Source: an uncultured Flavobacteriales bacterium
GTDB lineage: Bacteria; Bacteroidota; Bacteroidia; Flavobacteriales; Crocinitomicaceae
Direction of reading: 5' to 3'
NCBI GenBank assembly: GCA_946478775.1
Contig: CAMLDR010000033.1
Location: forward strand, 1 to 28,378
DNA: 28,378 bases
Part shown: positions 18,049 through 26,588 of the stretch, in pieces
Layout: the number at the start of each line of letters is the position of its first letter
How positions within the stretch are numbered: position 1 is the stretch's first letter
Translations under genes and position numbers: made by a program
Notes under the pieces: model-generated
Seen by the model: only the letters and a program-made list of their open reading frames with translations
Told to the model about the DNA's origin: nothing
Database searches by the model: none

Positions 18049-19023
18049 ATGATATTGCGCCCTTTTTTGAGTAATCGTCCATTGGTCTTGTTACTGTTGA
18101 TTCCAATTGTTGCCGGATTTCAATTGTTGAATGCGCAGTATCATTTTCATGAGCTGCTCGGCGTGGTAGATTTGGGACTTTGGGGAAAAACCACTTTCCT
18201 AAGCTCCTGGTGGACTTCGATTATTGCTTCTGTTATCGTTTTGGCTAATGCTGTCCAGCTAAACTTTTTGTTCAACAAGCACGAGTTCCTGGATAAGAAC
18301 AATTACGGACCTTCTTTGTTTTATGTCGTCCTGATGAGTTTCTCTCATTCCTTTTACCAGGTGGATGCAGTATTGATTTGTCATTTATTCCTGCTTCAGT
18401 CACTGCGCTTATTGTTCCAATTGAAAACGAATGAGACAAACCTGAATTCTTCATTCAACAGTGCTTTTTTTATTGGATTGTCGGCTTCATTCCTTCCACC
18501 AAGCGCCGCATTGATTATTCCGTTTTGGTTTTCAGCCTGGGCTTTGCATCCTTTTAGTTTCAGGCAATGGCTCTTAATGATCATTGGGTTTTTGATCCCT
18601 ATTGCCAATGGATTAACCTGGTGGTGGTTTTCAGGACATACTATTTCCACGCGGATTTTAAGACATTCATCATTGATCAAATACGAAGAAATCTTTTTCT
18701 ACGGAACAACCGCAACGATTGTAATCTTGTTCTTATTGAGTATGATCGGAATTCAGATCAGGGTGCGCGTCAGCAATATTCGATTTAAAAAATTGAATCG
18801 TGCTTTAATCTGGATTCTTGTTGGAACATTGCTTTTGGGAGTAGCAGAAATGATAATTTATCAACAGTCGGAATGGATTAGTATGCTCTTTATCCCATTG
18901 AGTTTCTTCTTTACTTTCGCCTTTATCCACCGCATTTGGCAGCGGGTAGCAAGTATCTTTTTCTACCTTACGCTAATTATTGCTGTTGCTAAATTTTTCC
19001 TCATTTCTTACATGGTTGTCTGA
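18049..19023 (+). CDS. DUF6427-like integral membrane protein
   Basis: A 324-residue inner-membrane protein with about eight or nine hydrophobic segments (for example LVLLLLIPIVAGFQLL near 12-27, IIASVIVLANAVQLNFLF near 57-74, MSMIGIQI and LIWILVGTLLLGVAEMII further on) and short, often basic loops. It looks like the Bacteroidota DUF6427 family; I recognise the general pattern rather than a diagnostic motif. It starts 27 bases after the GNAT gene in the same direction and may end the maeB-ruvA-sprA transcript. No catalytic or transport motif is visible. A TAAATTCG just before its ATG is too close to serve as its promoter with a leader. Confidence 0.6.
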   Translation: MILRPFLSNRPLVLLLLIPIVAGFQLLNAQYHFHELLGVVDLGLWGKTTFLSSWWTSIIASVIVLANAVQLNFLFNKHEFLDKNNYGPSLFYVVLMSFSHSFYQVDAVLICHLFLLQSLRLLFQLKTNETNLNSSFNSAFFIGLSASFLPPSAALIIPFWFSAWALHPFSFRQWLLMIIGFLIPIANGLTWWWFSGHTISTRILRHSSLIKYEEIFFYGTTATIVILFLLSMIGIQIRVRVSNIRFKKLNRALIWILVGTLLLGVAEMIIYQQSEWISMLFIPLSFFFTFAFIHRIWQRVASIFFYLTLIIAVAKFFLISYMVV

Positions 19024-19033
19024 CTAGATTGAC

Positions 19034-19041
19034 TAACTTTG
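19034..19041 (+). promoter_or_regulatory. -7 promoter element for purQ-purD
   Basis: TAACTTTG is an exact TAnnTTTG match 45 bases before the purQ ATG, giving a leader of about 40 bases. The nearest TTG is only 15 bases upstream, so the -33 box is poor. Within the leader, GACGG (19058-19062) can pair with CCGTC (19068-19072), a small hairpin without a T tract. Confidence 0.4.
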
Positions 19042-19086
19042 TTGCCATTCATGAATTGACGGGCTTTCCGTCGCAAAAATAGATCA

Positions 19087-19773
19087 ATGAAATTTGGTGT
19101 TGTTACCTTTCCGGGTTCCAATTGTGATGAAGACATGGTATATGTCCTTGAAACAATTATGGGCCAACAAGTAGAACGTTTATGGCATAAAGATACCAGC
19201 TTGAAAGGAGCGGATTTTGTAGTTCTTCCTGGTGGATTCTCTTATGGGGATTATTTACGTTCAGGAGCAATTGCAAAACTTTCTCCGATTATGGGTGAAA
19301 TTATGAACCATGCTGACAAAGGTGGTTATGTGATGGGTATTTGTAACGGCTTCCAGATTCTGACGGAAAGCGGATTGTTACAGGGAGCTTTATTGCACAA
19401 CGATAACCAAAAATTCATTTGTAAGAATGTGTATTTGAAACCGGCTACTTCAAACAGTGCAATCACCAAAGGATTGGATGCCGCTAAAGCATATAAAATT
19501 CCAATCGCACACGGTGAAGGAAGATTTTACGCTGCGGATGATACAATGAAATCTATTTTGGATAATGACCAGGTTTTGTTTCATTACGTGAATGAAGAAG
19601 CACAAACTTCTGATATCAGCAATCCAAACGGATCATTGCACCACATTGCGGGAATTTGCAATCCGGGAAGAAATGTATTTGGAATGATGCCTCATCCTGA
19701 AAGAGCCGCAGACGCAGCTTTGGCAAATGAGGACGGAAAACGTTTCTTCGAATCAATCTTGAAATTCTGTTAA
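19087..19773 (+). CDS. purQ: Phosphoribosylformylglycinamidine synthase glutaminase subunit PurQ
   Basis: A 228-residue class I glutamine amidotransferase that supplies ammonia to PurL for the fourth step of purine synthesis (FGAR to FGAM). The nucleophile elbow is VMGICNGFQILTE with Cys86; the other triad residues are His203 and Glu205 in MMPHPERAAD. FPGSNCDED (8-16) and LPGGFSYGDYLRSGAIA (47-63) are typical of the stand-alone PurQ, so this organism should have the small PurL with PurS elsewhere. purD begins one base after its stop, and both are probably read from the TAACTTTG element at 19034. Confidence 0.96.
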   Translation: MKFGVVTFPGSNCDEDMVYVLETIMGQQVERLWHKDTSLKGADFVVLPGGFSYGDYLRSGAIAKLSPIMGEIMNHADKGGYVMGICNGFQILTESGLLQGALLHNDNQKFICKNVYLKPATSNSAITKGLDAAKAYKIPIAHGEGRFYAADDTMKSILDNDQVLFHYVNEEAQTSDISNPNGSLHHIAGICNPGRNVFGMMPHPERAADAALANEDGKRFFESILKFC

Positions 19774-19774
19774 T

Positions 19775-21052
19775 ATGCGCATTTTATTGTTGGGTTCAGG
19801 TGGAAGAGAGCATGCAATTGCCTGGAAAATTGCTCAAAGTTCTCATTTAGAGCAATTGTTTATTGCTCCGGGAAATGCCGGGACTCGACTTCATGGAACA
19901 AATGTGGAGATGTCTGCAATAGACTTTCCTGCGATTAAGGCATTTGTTCTTGCAGAGAATATCAATATGGTGATCGTTGGACCGGAAGACCCTTTGGTAA
20001 AAGGAATCCACGATTTCTTTTTGGCAGATGCCCAATTGAAACATGTCCCGGTTATCGGACCAAACAAAGAAGCCGCGCAATTGGAAGGAAGCAAAGACTT
20101 CGCAAAAGCTTTCATGATGCGTCACAATATCCCTACTGCCAAATACGCTACTTTTACAAAAGATACGCTGGAGCAGGGGCATAAGTTCCTGGAAGGAATG
20201 AAAGCTCCGTATGTATTGAAAGCAGACGGATTGGCTGCCGGAAAAGGAGTTCTGATCCCCGAAACACTGGAAGAAGCAAAGGCTGAATTGAAAAGTATGC
20301 TCGCTGATGCAAAGTTTGGTGATGCATCTTCACGGGTGGTTATCGAACAATTTTTGAAAGGAATTGAATGTTCTGTTTTCGTTTTAACAGACGGAGATTC
20401 CTATAAAATCCTTCCGGAAGCAAAAGATTACAAACGCATAGGAGAAGGAGATACCGGACTGAATACCGGAGGAATGGGAGCTGTTTCACCGGTTCCTTTC
20501 TGCGATAAGACCTTCATGGATAAAATTGAAAATCAAATCATTATACCCACCGTTAAAGGATTACGACATGACGGGATCGTCTACAAAGGATTCATTTTCT
20601 TTGGAATCATCAACGTCAAAGGTGAACCTTATGTGATTGAATACAATTGCCGTATGGGAGATCCGGAGACAGAAGTGGTTATGCCGCGTTTGAAATCCGA
20701 TTTGATCGATTTACTCGAGGGCGTTGCAACTAATACCCTTTCTGAATGCGATATCCAGTTTGAAGAAAGAAGCGCTTGTACAGTCATGATGGTTTCAGGC
20801 GGTTACCCGGATGCTTACGAAAAAGGAAAAGTGATCAATGGGATTAACAGTGTAACCGATAGTTTGGTTTTTCACGCGGGTACTTCAAGCGACGGACCGG
20901 TAGTATTATCGAATGGCGGACGTGTATTGGCCGTTACATCTTACGGACGGAACCTGGAAGCGGCATTGGAGCGTTCTTATGCCAGCATTGAGAAGATTTC
21001 TTACGACAAGGCTTATTTCAGAAAAGATATCGGGTTCGATGTGACTAAGTAA
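19775..21052 (+). CDS. purD: Phosphoribosylamine-glycine ligase PurD (GARS)
   Basis: A 425-residue ATP-grasp enzyme joining glycine to phosphoribosylamine, the second step of purine synthesis. The N-domain starts with the nucleotide-fold motif ILLLGSGGREHAIAWKIA. The ATP-grasp region spans about 105-290, with KADGLAAGKGVL, LKGIECSVFVLTDG, GLNTGGMGAVSP and EYNCRMGDPETEVVMPRL, the last holding metal-binding Glu and Asn. The C-domain has CTVMMVSGGYPDAYEKG and SNGGRVLAVTSYG. Length is standard and it is not fused to PurM or PurN. Coupled to purQ by one-base spacing. Confidence 0.96.
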   Translation: MRILLLGSGGREHAIAWKIAQSSHLEQLFIAPGNAGTRLHGTNVEMSAIDFPAIKAFVLAENINMVIVGPEDPLVKGIHDFFLADAQLKHVPVIGPNKEAAQLEGSKDFAKAFMMRHNIPTAKYATFTKDTLEQGHKFLEGMKAPYVLKADGLAAGKGVLIPETLEEAKAELKSMLADAKFGDASSRVVIEQFLKGIECSVFVLTDGDSYKILPEAKDYKRIGEGDTGLNTGGMGAVSPVPFCDKTFMDKIENQIIIPTVKGLRHDGIVYKGFIFFGIINVKGEPYVIEYNCRMGDPETEVVMPRLKSDLIDLLEGVATNTLSECDIQFEERSACTVMMVSGGYPDAYEKGKVINGINSVTDSLVFHAGTSSDGPVVLSNGGRVLAVTSYGRNLEAALERSYASIEKISYDKAYFRKDIGFDVTK

Positions 21053-21084
21053 ATTTTCACTAATTTTCTACTTTAAGTAGTTGA

Positions 21085-22338
21085 ATGGATTCTTCCGTCA
21101 TTATTATTCTCGCATCACTACTATTTTCTGCATACTCTTCAGGAATGGAGATTGCTTTTGTATCTTCCAATCGACTGAAAGTAGAGCTGGATCGTGGAAG
21201 AAACTCCTGGTACAGTAAATTGTTGGATGTTTTTTACGGAAATGACGGACATTTCCTAGCCACCCTTTTAATCGCTAATAATGTTGGGATTGTCATTTTC
21301 GGAATGTATATGTCTGAAAGTTTGGACCCGCTGATCGAATCCTGGGAAATCAAACAGGAATACCTGATCGTACTGCTTCAGACAATTATTTCTACTTTGG
21401 TCGTTTTGACCTTTGCCGAGTTCTTCCCGAAAGTCCTGTTCCAGATTAATCCGAATGGAATCTTTCGTTTGGGTGCCGTTCCCATGTTTTTGATTTACTG
21501 GATCTTGTTCATCCCTACAAAACTGATCGTCTGGATGAGCAACGGGTTGCTGCGCATTTTTGGAATTCGCATCGAACAATCCGAAAAAGTACTTTCACGA
21601 ATAGATTTGCAACACTTTGTCCAGGATGTTAACGACCGGATGGAAGATGAGGCAGATCTTGGAAATGAGATCCAGATCCTTCAAAACGCACTTGATTTCT
21701 CTAAGATCAGGGCACGGGACTGCATGGTTCCAAGAATGGAAATCGAAGCCATTGACGTAGAGGAAAGCATAGAGAATTTATTGGTAAAGTTTGTGGAAAC
21801 GCGCCTGTCCAAATTACTATTGTACAGGGATTCTGTAGACAATATTATCGGTTACGTGCATTCCTACGAACTATTTAAAAAACCCGCGGCGATCACACAA
21901 ATTTTGCGTCCCATTTCCTTTGTTCCGGAAGCAATGCCCGGGAAAGAACTGCTGGAATTGTTCACCAAAAAAAGCCAGTCCATAGCCGTAGTTGTGGATG
22001 AATACGGCGGAACTTCCGGAGTAGTAACCATTGAAGACGTTATTGAGCAGATTTTTGGAGAAATCGAAGACGAGCATGATGACGAAACCTGGCTGGAAGA
22101 ACAGATAGATGAAACCACCTATCGTTTTTCCGGGCGTGCAGAGATTTCTTACCTGAACAGAACTTACGGATTGAAACTGCCGGAATCCGATTCTTATGAA
22201 ACCCTGGGCGGTTTGGTGATCGATCAATTGGAGGCTATTCCTCAGGGAGGAGAAGAAGTGGAAGTAGAAAAATGGACATTGGTCGTGGAAGAAGTCACGG
22301 ACCGACGGATTGAGGTTATACGGCTTAGCAAAGAGTGA
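21085..22338 (+). CDS. CNNM/CBS/CorC-HlyC family membrane protein
   Basis: A 417-residue protein of the so-called hemolysin family. Residues 1-170 are a CNNM (DUF21) membrane domain with about four helices, including the family motif ATLLIANNVGIVIFG and AEFFPKVL (the usual GE-x-x-PK block). A linker (RIDLQHFVQDVNDRMEDE) leads to a CBS pair at about 205-325, with RARDCMVPRMEIEAID at the first and IAVVVDEYGGTSGVVTIEDVIEQIFGEIEDEHD at the second. The CorC/HlyC domain fills about 335-415. Relatives act in Mg2+/Co2+ or Na+ coupled efflux. The Bacteroidota gliding protein GldE is of this family, but no gldD lies next to it, so I leave it unnamed. It starts 32 bases after purD and may be read from the same transcript. 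Confidence 0.85.
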   Translation: MDSSVIIILASLLFSAYSSGMEIAFVSSNRLKVELDRGRNSWYSKLLDVFYGNDGHFLATLLIANNVGIVIFGMYMSESLDPLIESWEIKQEYLIVLLQTIISTLVVLTFAEFFPKVLFQINPNGIFRLGAVPMFLIYWILFIPTKLIVWMSNGLLRIFGIRIEQSEKVLSRIDLQHFVQDVNDRMEDEADLGNEIQILQNALDFSKIRARDCMVPRMEIEAIDVEESIENLLVKFVETRLSKLLLYRDSVDNIIGYVHSYELFKKPAAITQILRPISFVPEAMPGKELLELFTKKSQSIAVVVDEYGGTSGVVTIEDVIEQIFGEIEDEHDDETWLEEQIDETTYRFSGRAEISYLNRTYGLKLPESDSYETLGGLVIDQLEAIPQGGEEVEVEKWTLVVEEVTDRRIEVIRLSKE

Positions 22339-22440
22339 CAGATGAGTGAAAAGGATCAATTTTTAGATCTTGAGAAAGTAAGAAAATCCGTCAGATGACT
22401 TATTGAGTCCGGAATCGTTTTATCCTTTCTTTGCAGGAAG

Positions 22441-22995
22441 ATGGAAACAACAAGCCGTTATTTTTTTCTCGTTCTGCTAATTATGCTGCTGCAATTTTCC
22501 GATGCTTTTTGCCAGGAGGATTATGTTATTGTGGAACCCCATGATACGATATGCGGAAGTATTACTCAGGCATTCCCCCTGTTCAGCACGAAAATAAAAA
22601 TTCGCACAGAGAGCGGCAAGCAGACCTTTGACTATTCCCGGACGAACGAGTACTTAAGAAACGGCGTGAAATTCATGAAGGCCAAAAGGATCGGGGCAAA
22701 AGGAGAACTGCTAACTTATCATTGTAAGGTCCTTGTGGATGGAAATATCCGGTTGCTGGAAGAAACACAGCAGGAAGGGGCTGAATACTTTGTTTATTAT
22801 CACGGAGAGTTCCTGCAGGTCAACTGTAAATACTTTTCCAATGAAATATGGGAAATGCTGACCACTTGCCCGGAATTTTCAGCAAAGTACGCGGATTACC
22901 GTAAGGGCATCAAATCGGAAAAATTCATGGTATTTCCTGCACAGCGCAGGTTATGGGTTGAGATGATCCATTACAGCAATCAGCAGTGTCATTAA
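22441..22995 (+). CDS. Exported protein of unknown function
   Basis: A 184-residue protein I do not recognise. Residues 1-25 look like a signal peptide (RYFFLVLLIMLLQFSDAFCQ after a short polar start), with cleavage near Cys24-Gln25; the residues before Cys24 do not make a good lipobox. The mature part is mixed alpha/beta with an opening repeat-like FSTKIKIRTESGKQTFDYS and a YFVYYHGEFLQVNCKYFSNE stretch. Two Cys pairs are possible (Cys37, Cys100, Cys139, Cys143, positions approximate). It begins 102 bases after the CorC-like gene with no clear TAnnTTTG box between, so it may be co-transcribed with it. The facing gene is convergent. Confidence 0.7.
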   Translation: METTSRYFFLVLLIMLLQFSDAFCQEDYVIVEPHDTICGSITQAFPLFSTKIKIRTESGKQTFDYSRTNEYLRNGVKFMKAKRIGAKGELLTYHCKVLVDGNIRLLEETQQEGAEYFVYYHGEFLQVNCKYFSNEIWEMLTTCPEFSAKYADYRKGIKSEKFMVFPAQRRLWVEMIHYSNQQCH

Positions 22996-23205
22996 AAAAG
23001 GTGAAACAAGAAAAATTGTAAAACCGCATCACTTTCGGATTTTCCCTTTTCAATCTTGCCTTCCAATCAATCTTTTACTTCGGATTCAAGCGTCTTATTC
23101 CCGCGTTCTCTTTTCGATCCCCCAAGTTAAAAACACGAATCCCGCACGTGCGGGATTTGCCCAGTGGTGATGTGGGATGCGGCTCAGTAGATGGGATGAA
23201 GGATC
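22996..23205. other. Convergent intergenic gap
   Basis: Two hundred and ten bases between the stop codons of the exported protein and the epimerase. Apart from the 20-bp palindrome listed separately I see no gene and no terminator with a good T tract for the plus-strand gene. Confidence 0.5.
23138..23157. repeat. Perfect 20-bp GC-rich palindrome
   Basis: AATCCCGCAC is followed directly by its exact reverse complement GTGCGGGATT. As RNA it would fold into an 8-bp stem with an ACGT loop. On the minus strand it is followed by CGTGTTTTT, so it might serve as a terminator for the epimerase gene, whose stop is about 50 bases away; on the plus strand no T tract follows. It could also be a dispersed REP-like palindrome or a protein-binding site. 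Confidence 0.7.
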
Positions 23206-24075
23206 CTAATTTTGAGCATCAACCAATTGGATAGAATAGCTAACAACTTCCTTTGATTCAGGTTTCAGTTTCCGTATCCCTGCTTTCTCTTCCAGTTTGC
23301 CGCTCGCATCCGCATGATCTGCCCAGCCCCACCAGGGTTCAATGCAGATAAAAGGTGCGTCTTTTTTCGTCCAAAATCCGATTGCCGTCCAGGAATCACA
23401 GGTCATTTGAACAAGTGTATCCCCATCCCGGTGCTTCAAACAAACGGATTTGAATTGCGGGTCCTTGATTACAAACGCATCGGTCTCGAAAAGTTCGTCA
23501 CCCAGGTTTAAATGAGTGGAAACGCCATAATAATCGGTTTCGCCTGAAAAGTAGCTGCCGTTTAGTTCTTCCCGCTCCAATTGAACGTCCGTATCAAATT
23601 CCAGGTAATAATTCTCCAAGGGTTCATCCAGGTGAAAAGCAGGATGTCCGCCAACGGAATAGAACAGCGTTTCGCTTCCGGTATTTTGTGTTTCATAAGC
23701 GATTGTCAAACCGGTTTCAGAAAGCGAATAACACACATCAAACACAAAAGAAAACGGATAGACATCCATCGATTTGGTGTCTGATACCAGGCGTAAACGG
23801 ATGAATTCAGCCCTTTGTTCCACCACTTCAAATTCCCGGTCGCGCGCAAAACCATGCTGAGTCATCCGATAGGATTTCCCCTGGAAAGTATAGCTGTCAT
23901 TCACCAGTCTTCCCACAATCGGAAAGAGATTCGGAGCCACGCGGTTCCAGTGATCGGTTTGTTTGGACCAAAGAATATTTGGCCCCGAATTCTTACTGAA
24001 AGAAAGGAGTTCTGCACCCAACAAGTTGATTTCGGCTTGCAGGGAATGGTTTTGAAGTTGGATAATTGGTTTCAT
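23206..24075 (-). CDS. LacX-like aldose 1-epimerase family protein
   Basis: A 289-residue cytoplasmic protein of the galactose mutarotase fold, which interconverts alpha and beta anomers of hexoses. Key residues are visible: NLFPIVGRLVND near 49-60, QHGFARDREFE with His74, GGHPAFHL with His144 (the proposed general acid pair) and FICIEPWWGWAD with Glu246 as base. The pattern fits the LacX/YihR-like subgroup rather than canonical GalM. No sugar operon surrounds it, so the substrate is unknown. It is read away from the ATPase-HNH cassette, its start lying 77 bases from the ATPase start. I found no exact promoter box in that short divergent gap. Confidence 0.88.
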   Translation of the reverse strand: MKPIIQLQNHSLQAEINLLGAELLSFSKNSGPNILWSKQTDHWNRVAPNLFPIVGRLVNDSYTFQGKSYRMTQHGFARDREFEVVEQRAEFIRLRLVSDTKSMDVYPFSFVFDVCYSLSETGLTIAYETQNTGSETLFYSVGGHPAFHLDEPLENYYLEFDTDVQLEREELNGSYFSGETDYYGVSTHLNLGDELFETDAFVIKDPQFKSVCLKHRDGDTLVQMTCDSWTAIGFWTKKDAPFICIEPWWGWADHADASGKLEEKAGIRKLKPESKEVVSYSIQLVDAQN

Positions 24076-24152
24076 TTGGTTTGAAGTTAAGAAATCTGCT
24101 TTGAAATCTCATTGTTTTCTTATATTCGAACCTTACATTAACAAAACCAATC

Positions 24153-26588
24153 ATGAGTTTCAAACTACTCGCTATTCGCCCCATGCCAGGAACTGACCCT
24201 AAATTTTTGAAGAATTTAAAACCGGGAGTAATTTATAAGTTTTATGAGGAATATGAATATATAAACATTCATGGTAAAGATCTGTCAAAATGGGTTTATA
24301 AATCTGAAGATACTGGACATAACTATTTGGTTAATCCGCATGATCTTAATGAAAAAATTGAATTGATTGCCGAAAATCAATCTCTTTTAGATGTTAAGGT
24401 AAAAAACTCTTCTGTGACATCTGTTCCAAGAAATCTCTATTCAATTCCTGGAGGTCCAACAATCAATATTTCGGCAGTTGTTGGTAAGAATGGCAGTGGG
24501 AAGAGCAGTTTGTTAGAGTTATTGTTCAAGCAGGTTTATAATTTATCGGTTAAAAGGGATGACCCACTGATCAATTTGGAAACTTTCAAAAAAGAAATAG
24601 AAAGTAAATTGTCCCAAAGAATTACTACAGAATTAAGTGAAAATGAAAAAATAAAGAAAATCATTTCAAATTTATCAGGTGATGATGAAGTTTCAGATGA
24701 AATCATTGACGAGATAGAAGCTTTGATTTTGGAAAGGCAAGATGTTGAAGAATTAAATAACGACAAGGAAAAAGCAGATTCCTTAATTCAGGAGTTGGAT
24801 TCAATTGACCTTTCCACAATCCAGATATTTTTTTCCTCGAAATCATATGAGTCAGATAAAGAGATAATCAAAATATTAGAAACAGAAAAGCTTAGTTCTG
24901 ATTTTTACAGTATTGTGCTGAATTATTCTACTTATTCACTAAACTCGGAGATGATCGGAAATTGGATCGAAAAAATATTTCATAAAAATGACGGATATCT
25001 AACACCGATTGTTTTGAATCCTATGAGAACAAAAGGTAATATTGATGTCAATAATGAAAACCATTTGAATAAGTCTCGTTTACTTCTGAATCTGAATTTA
25101 TTACCAGTATTTGACAAAAAAGTTCAAGAAATAGCTTTTCAAGTATCATTAGGTGGATTAAAACCAGATTTGAAAAATGATAAGACCGTTTTAGATAATG
25201 TGTATTCCAGTATTCTATTTAAAGTTGAAGGAGATATATTTTATGGTTATCAAATGGATGATCGTACAGGAAAGATGAATAATGGTCAAGAAAGATCTGA
25301 AATAAATGAACTCAATGCGATTAAGTATTTAAACCAGAGACTACGGAATAAAAAAAATTTTATTGATCTTATTTTGTTTAAACCAGAAAAAATTACGAAT
25401 CCAGAAAAAGACTACGATCTTGACAATGAAGCTAAAAAAGAATTTATAAAGTTCTATTTATTCAAATATCTGCTCAATAAAATTATGAAGTATGCTAAGA
25501 TTTTAAAATTGAGATCAGATAAAAACGGTATTATGCAGATTAAAGATTTTCAAAGAGTTTTGAATAGAATCAAGCAAGATACATCACATCAAACTTTCAA
25601 GATTTATCAAATTCTTCATTTACTTCAAGAAAACAACTTTGAGAAGTTTTATAATCTTGTCACTCATCAAGCAATTAATTTTGAAGAGATTTCCTTAACA
25701 ATAAAAAAAGTGGATTTTGATTTATATTTAAATGAATTTACTTATCTATCCTCTTTGCCTGAGCAAAAACGAGATCAGATCTATAAGGTTCCTGCAGCAT
25801 TTTTTGGATTTGAATTTCGATTTGAAAATGAATCCAGTTTTTCCAGTTTGAGTTCAGGGGAACAGCAATTAATTAATTCAGTCAATACTATTGCTTATCA
25901 TTTGAGAAACATTGATTCAAAAGATAAATCGTATAAAAAAATAAATATCATTTTCGATGAAGTTGAACTTTATTTTCATGTGGATTATCAACGACAGTAT
26001 GTGTCAAAGTTGATTAAGGCAATAAAATTACTGGAGTTAAAAAAAATAGAGCATTTGAACATTCTTTTTTCCACACACTCACCTTTTATCCTTTCGGATA
26101 TTCCTTCCCAAAATATTTTGAGACTGGAAAATGGAGAAGCAATTCTAGATGATTCCAAAACTTTCGGAGCAAATATTCATAATTTACTGAAAAACCAGTT
26201 TTTTCTCGAAAATGGATTTCAAGGAGATTTTGCGACTAGACAAATACGAAAAGTGTATCTGGAGTTGCAATTCTTGAAAATTTCTAAAGGAATTGAAGGA
26301 GTAAAAGAAGAAAAAGAAGTATCACGATATCAAGAAATAAAAATAAGTATCGAGAAAGAGTATAAAGATGTATTTAACTCTGAATTGAATCCACATATCT
26401 TGAATAACAATAAAAACAAGTATGAACAAATAATTCAATTGATTGGCGAACCCATTTTACATAATGAATTGAAGTCCATATACTATTCTATTTTCGAAGA
26501 TGAGGAATCTAAAGTAAAAGAAGTCAAAAGATTAATGGAAAATCTGAGAATTGATAAGAACCAATTACAAAAGTATGCTGAGTCTTAA
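24153..26588 (+). CDS. ABC/SMC-like AAA ATPase of a Septu-type ATPase-HNH pair
   Basis: An 811-residue cytoplasmic ATPase. Residues 1-100 are an unusual lead-in (LLAIRPMPGTDPKFLKNL, then IYKFYEEYEYIN) before Walker A at 111-118 (GKNGSGKS). Residues about 130-225 are highly charged and probably coiled coil (EIESKLSQRITTELSENE and following). The second half of the nucleotide-binding fold has an ABC-like signature SSLSSGEQQ at 564-572, Walker B IIFDEVELYFH with Asp602 and Glu603, and the H-loop STHSPF with His642. Residues 690-811 are helical and end in KEVKRLMENLRIDKNQLQ. No TOPRIM domain is visible, so it is not an OLD nuclease. The HNH gene overlaps its end, so it likely senses a trigger and controls that nuclease, as PtuA does with PtuB. 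Sampled lines are about 22-33% GC against about 47% in sprA, hinting at transfer. Confidence 0.85.
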   Translation: MSFKLLAIRPMPGTDPKFLKNLKPGVIYKFYEEYEYINIHGKDLSKWVYKSEDTGHNYLVNPHDLNEKIELIAENQSLLDVKVKNSSVTSVPRNLYSIPGGPTINISAVVGKNGSGKSSLLELLFKQVYNLSVKRDDPLINLETFKKEIESKLSQRITTELSENEKIKKIISNLSGDDEVSDEIIDEIEALILERQDVEELNNDKEKADSLIQELDSIDLSTIQIFFSSKSYESDKEIIKILETEKLSSDFYSIVLNYSTYSLNSEMIGNWIEKIFHKNDGYLTPIVLNPMRTKGNIDVNNENHLNKSRLLLNLNLLPVFDKKVQEIAFQVSLGGLKPDLKNDKTVLDNVYSSILFKVEGDIFYGYQMDDRTGKMNNGQERSEINELNAIKYLNQRLRNKKNFIDLILFKPEKITNPEKDYDLDNEAKKEFIKFYLFKYLLNKIMKYAKILKLRSDKNGIMQIKDFQRVLNRIKQDTSHQTFKIYQILHLLQENNFEKFYNLVTHQAINFEEISLTIKKVDFDLYLNEFTYLSSLPEQKRDQIYKVPAAFFGFEFRFENESSFSSLSSGEQQLINSVNTIAYHLRNIDSKDKSYKKINIIFDEVELYFHVDYQRQYVSKLIKAIKLLELKKIEHLNILFSTHSPFILSDIPSQNILRLENGEAILDDSKTFGANIHNLLKNQFFLENGFQGDFATRQIRKVYLELQFLKISKGIEGVKEEKEVSRYQEIKISIEKEYKDVFNSELNPHILNNNKNKYEQIIQLIGEPILHNELKSIYYSIFEDEESKVKEVKRLMENLRIDKNQLQKYAES

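Noticed and set aside
21085..22338. Naming the CNNM/CBS/CorC gene gldE
   Set aside because: GldE belongs to this family, but the expected partner gldD is not adjacent and no residue seen here separates GldE from other paralogues.
22342..22398. Short frame of 18 codons (MSEKDQFLDLEKVRKSVR) between the CorC-like gene and the exported protein
   Set aside because: It has no promoter box or recognisable family and is short enough to occur by chance; it could be a gene remnant but nothing proves it.
24101..24128. TTG and TATATTCG as a promoter for the ATPase-HNH pair
   Set aside because: The -7 box has a mismatch and the spacing is 17 instead of 19-20. It is the best candidate there, but too weak to list.
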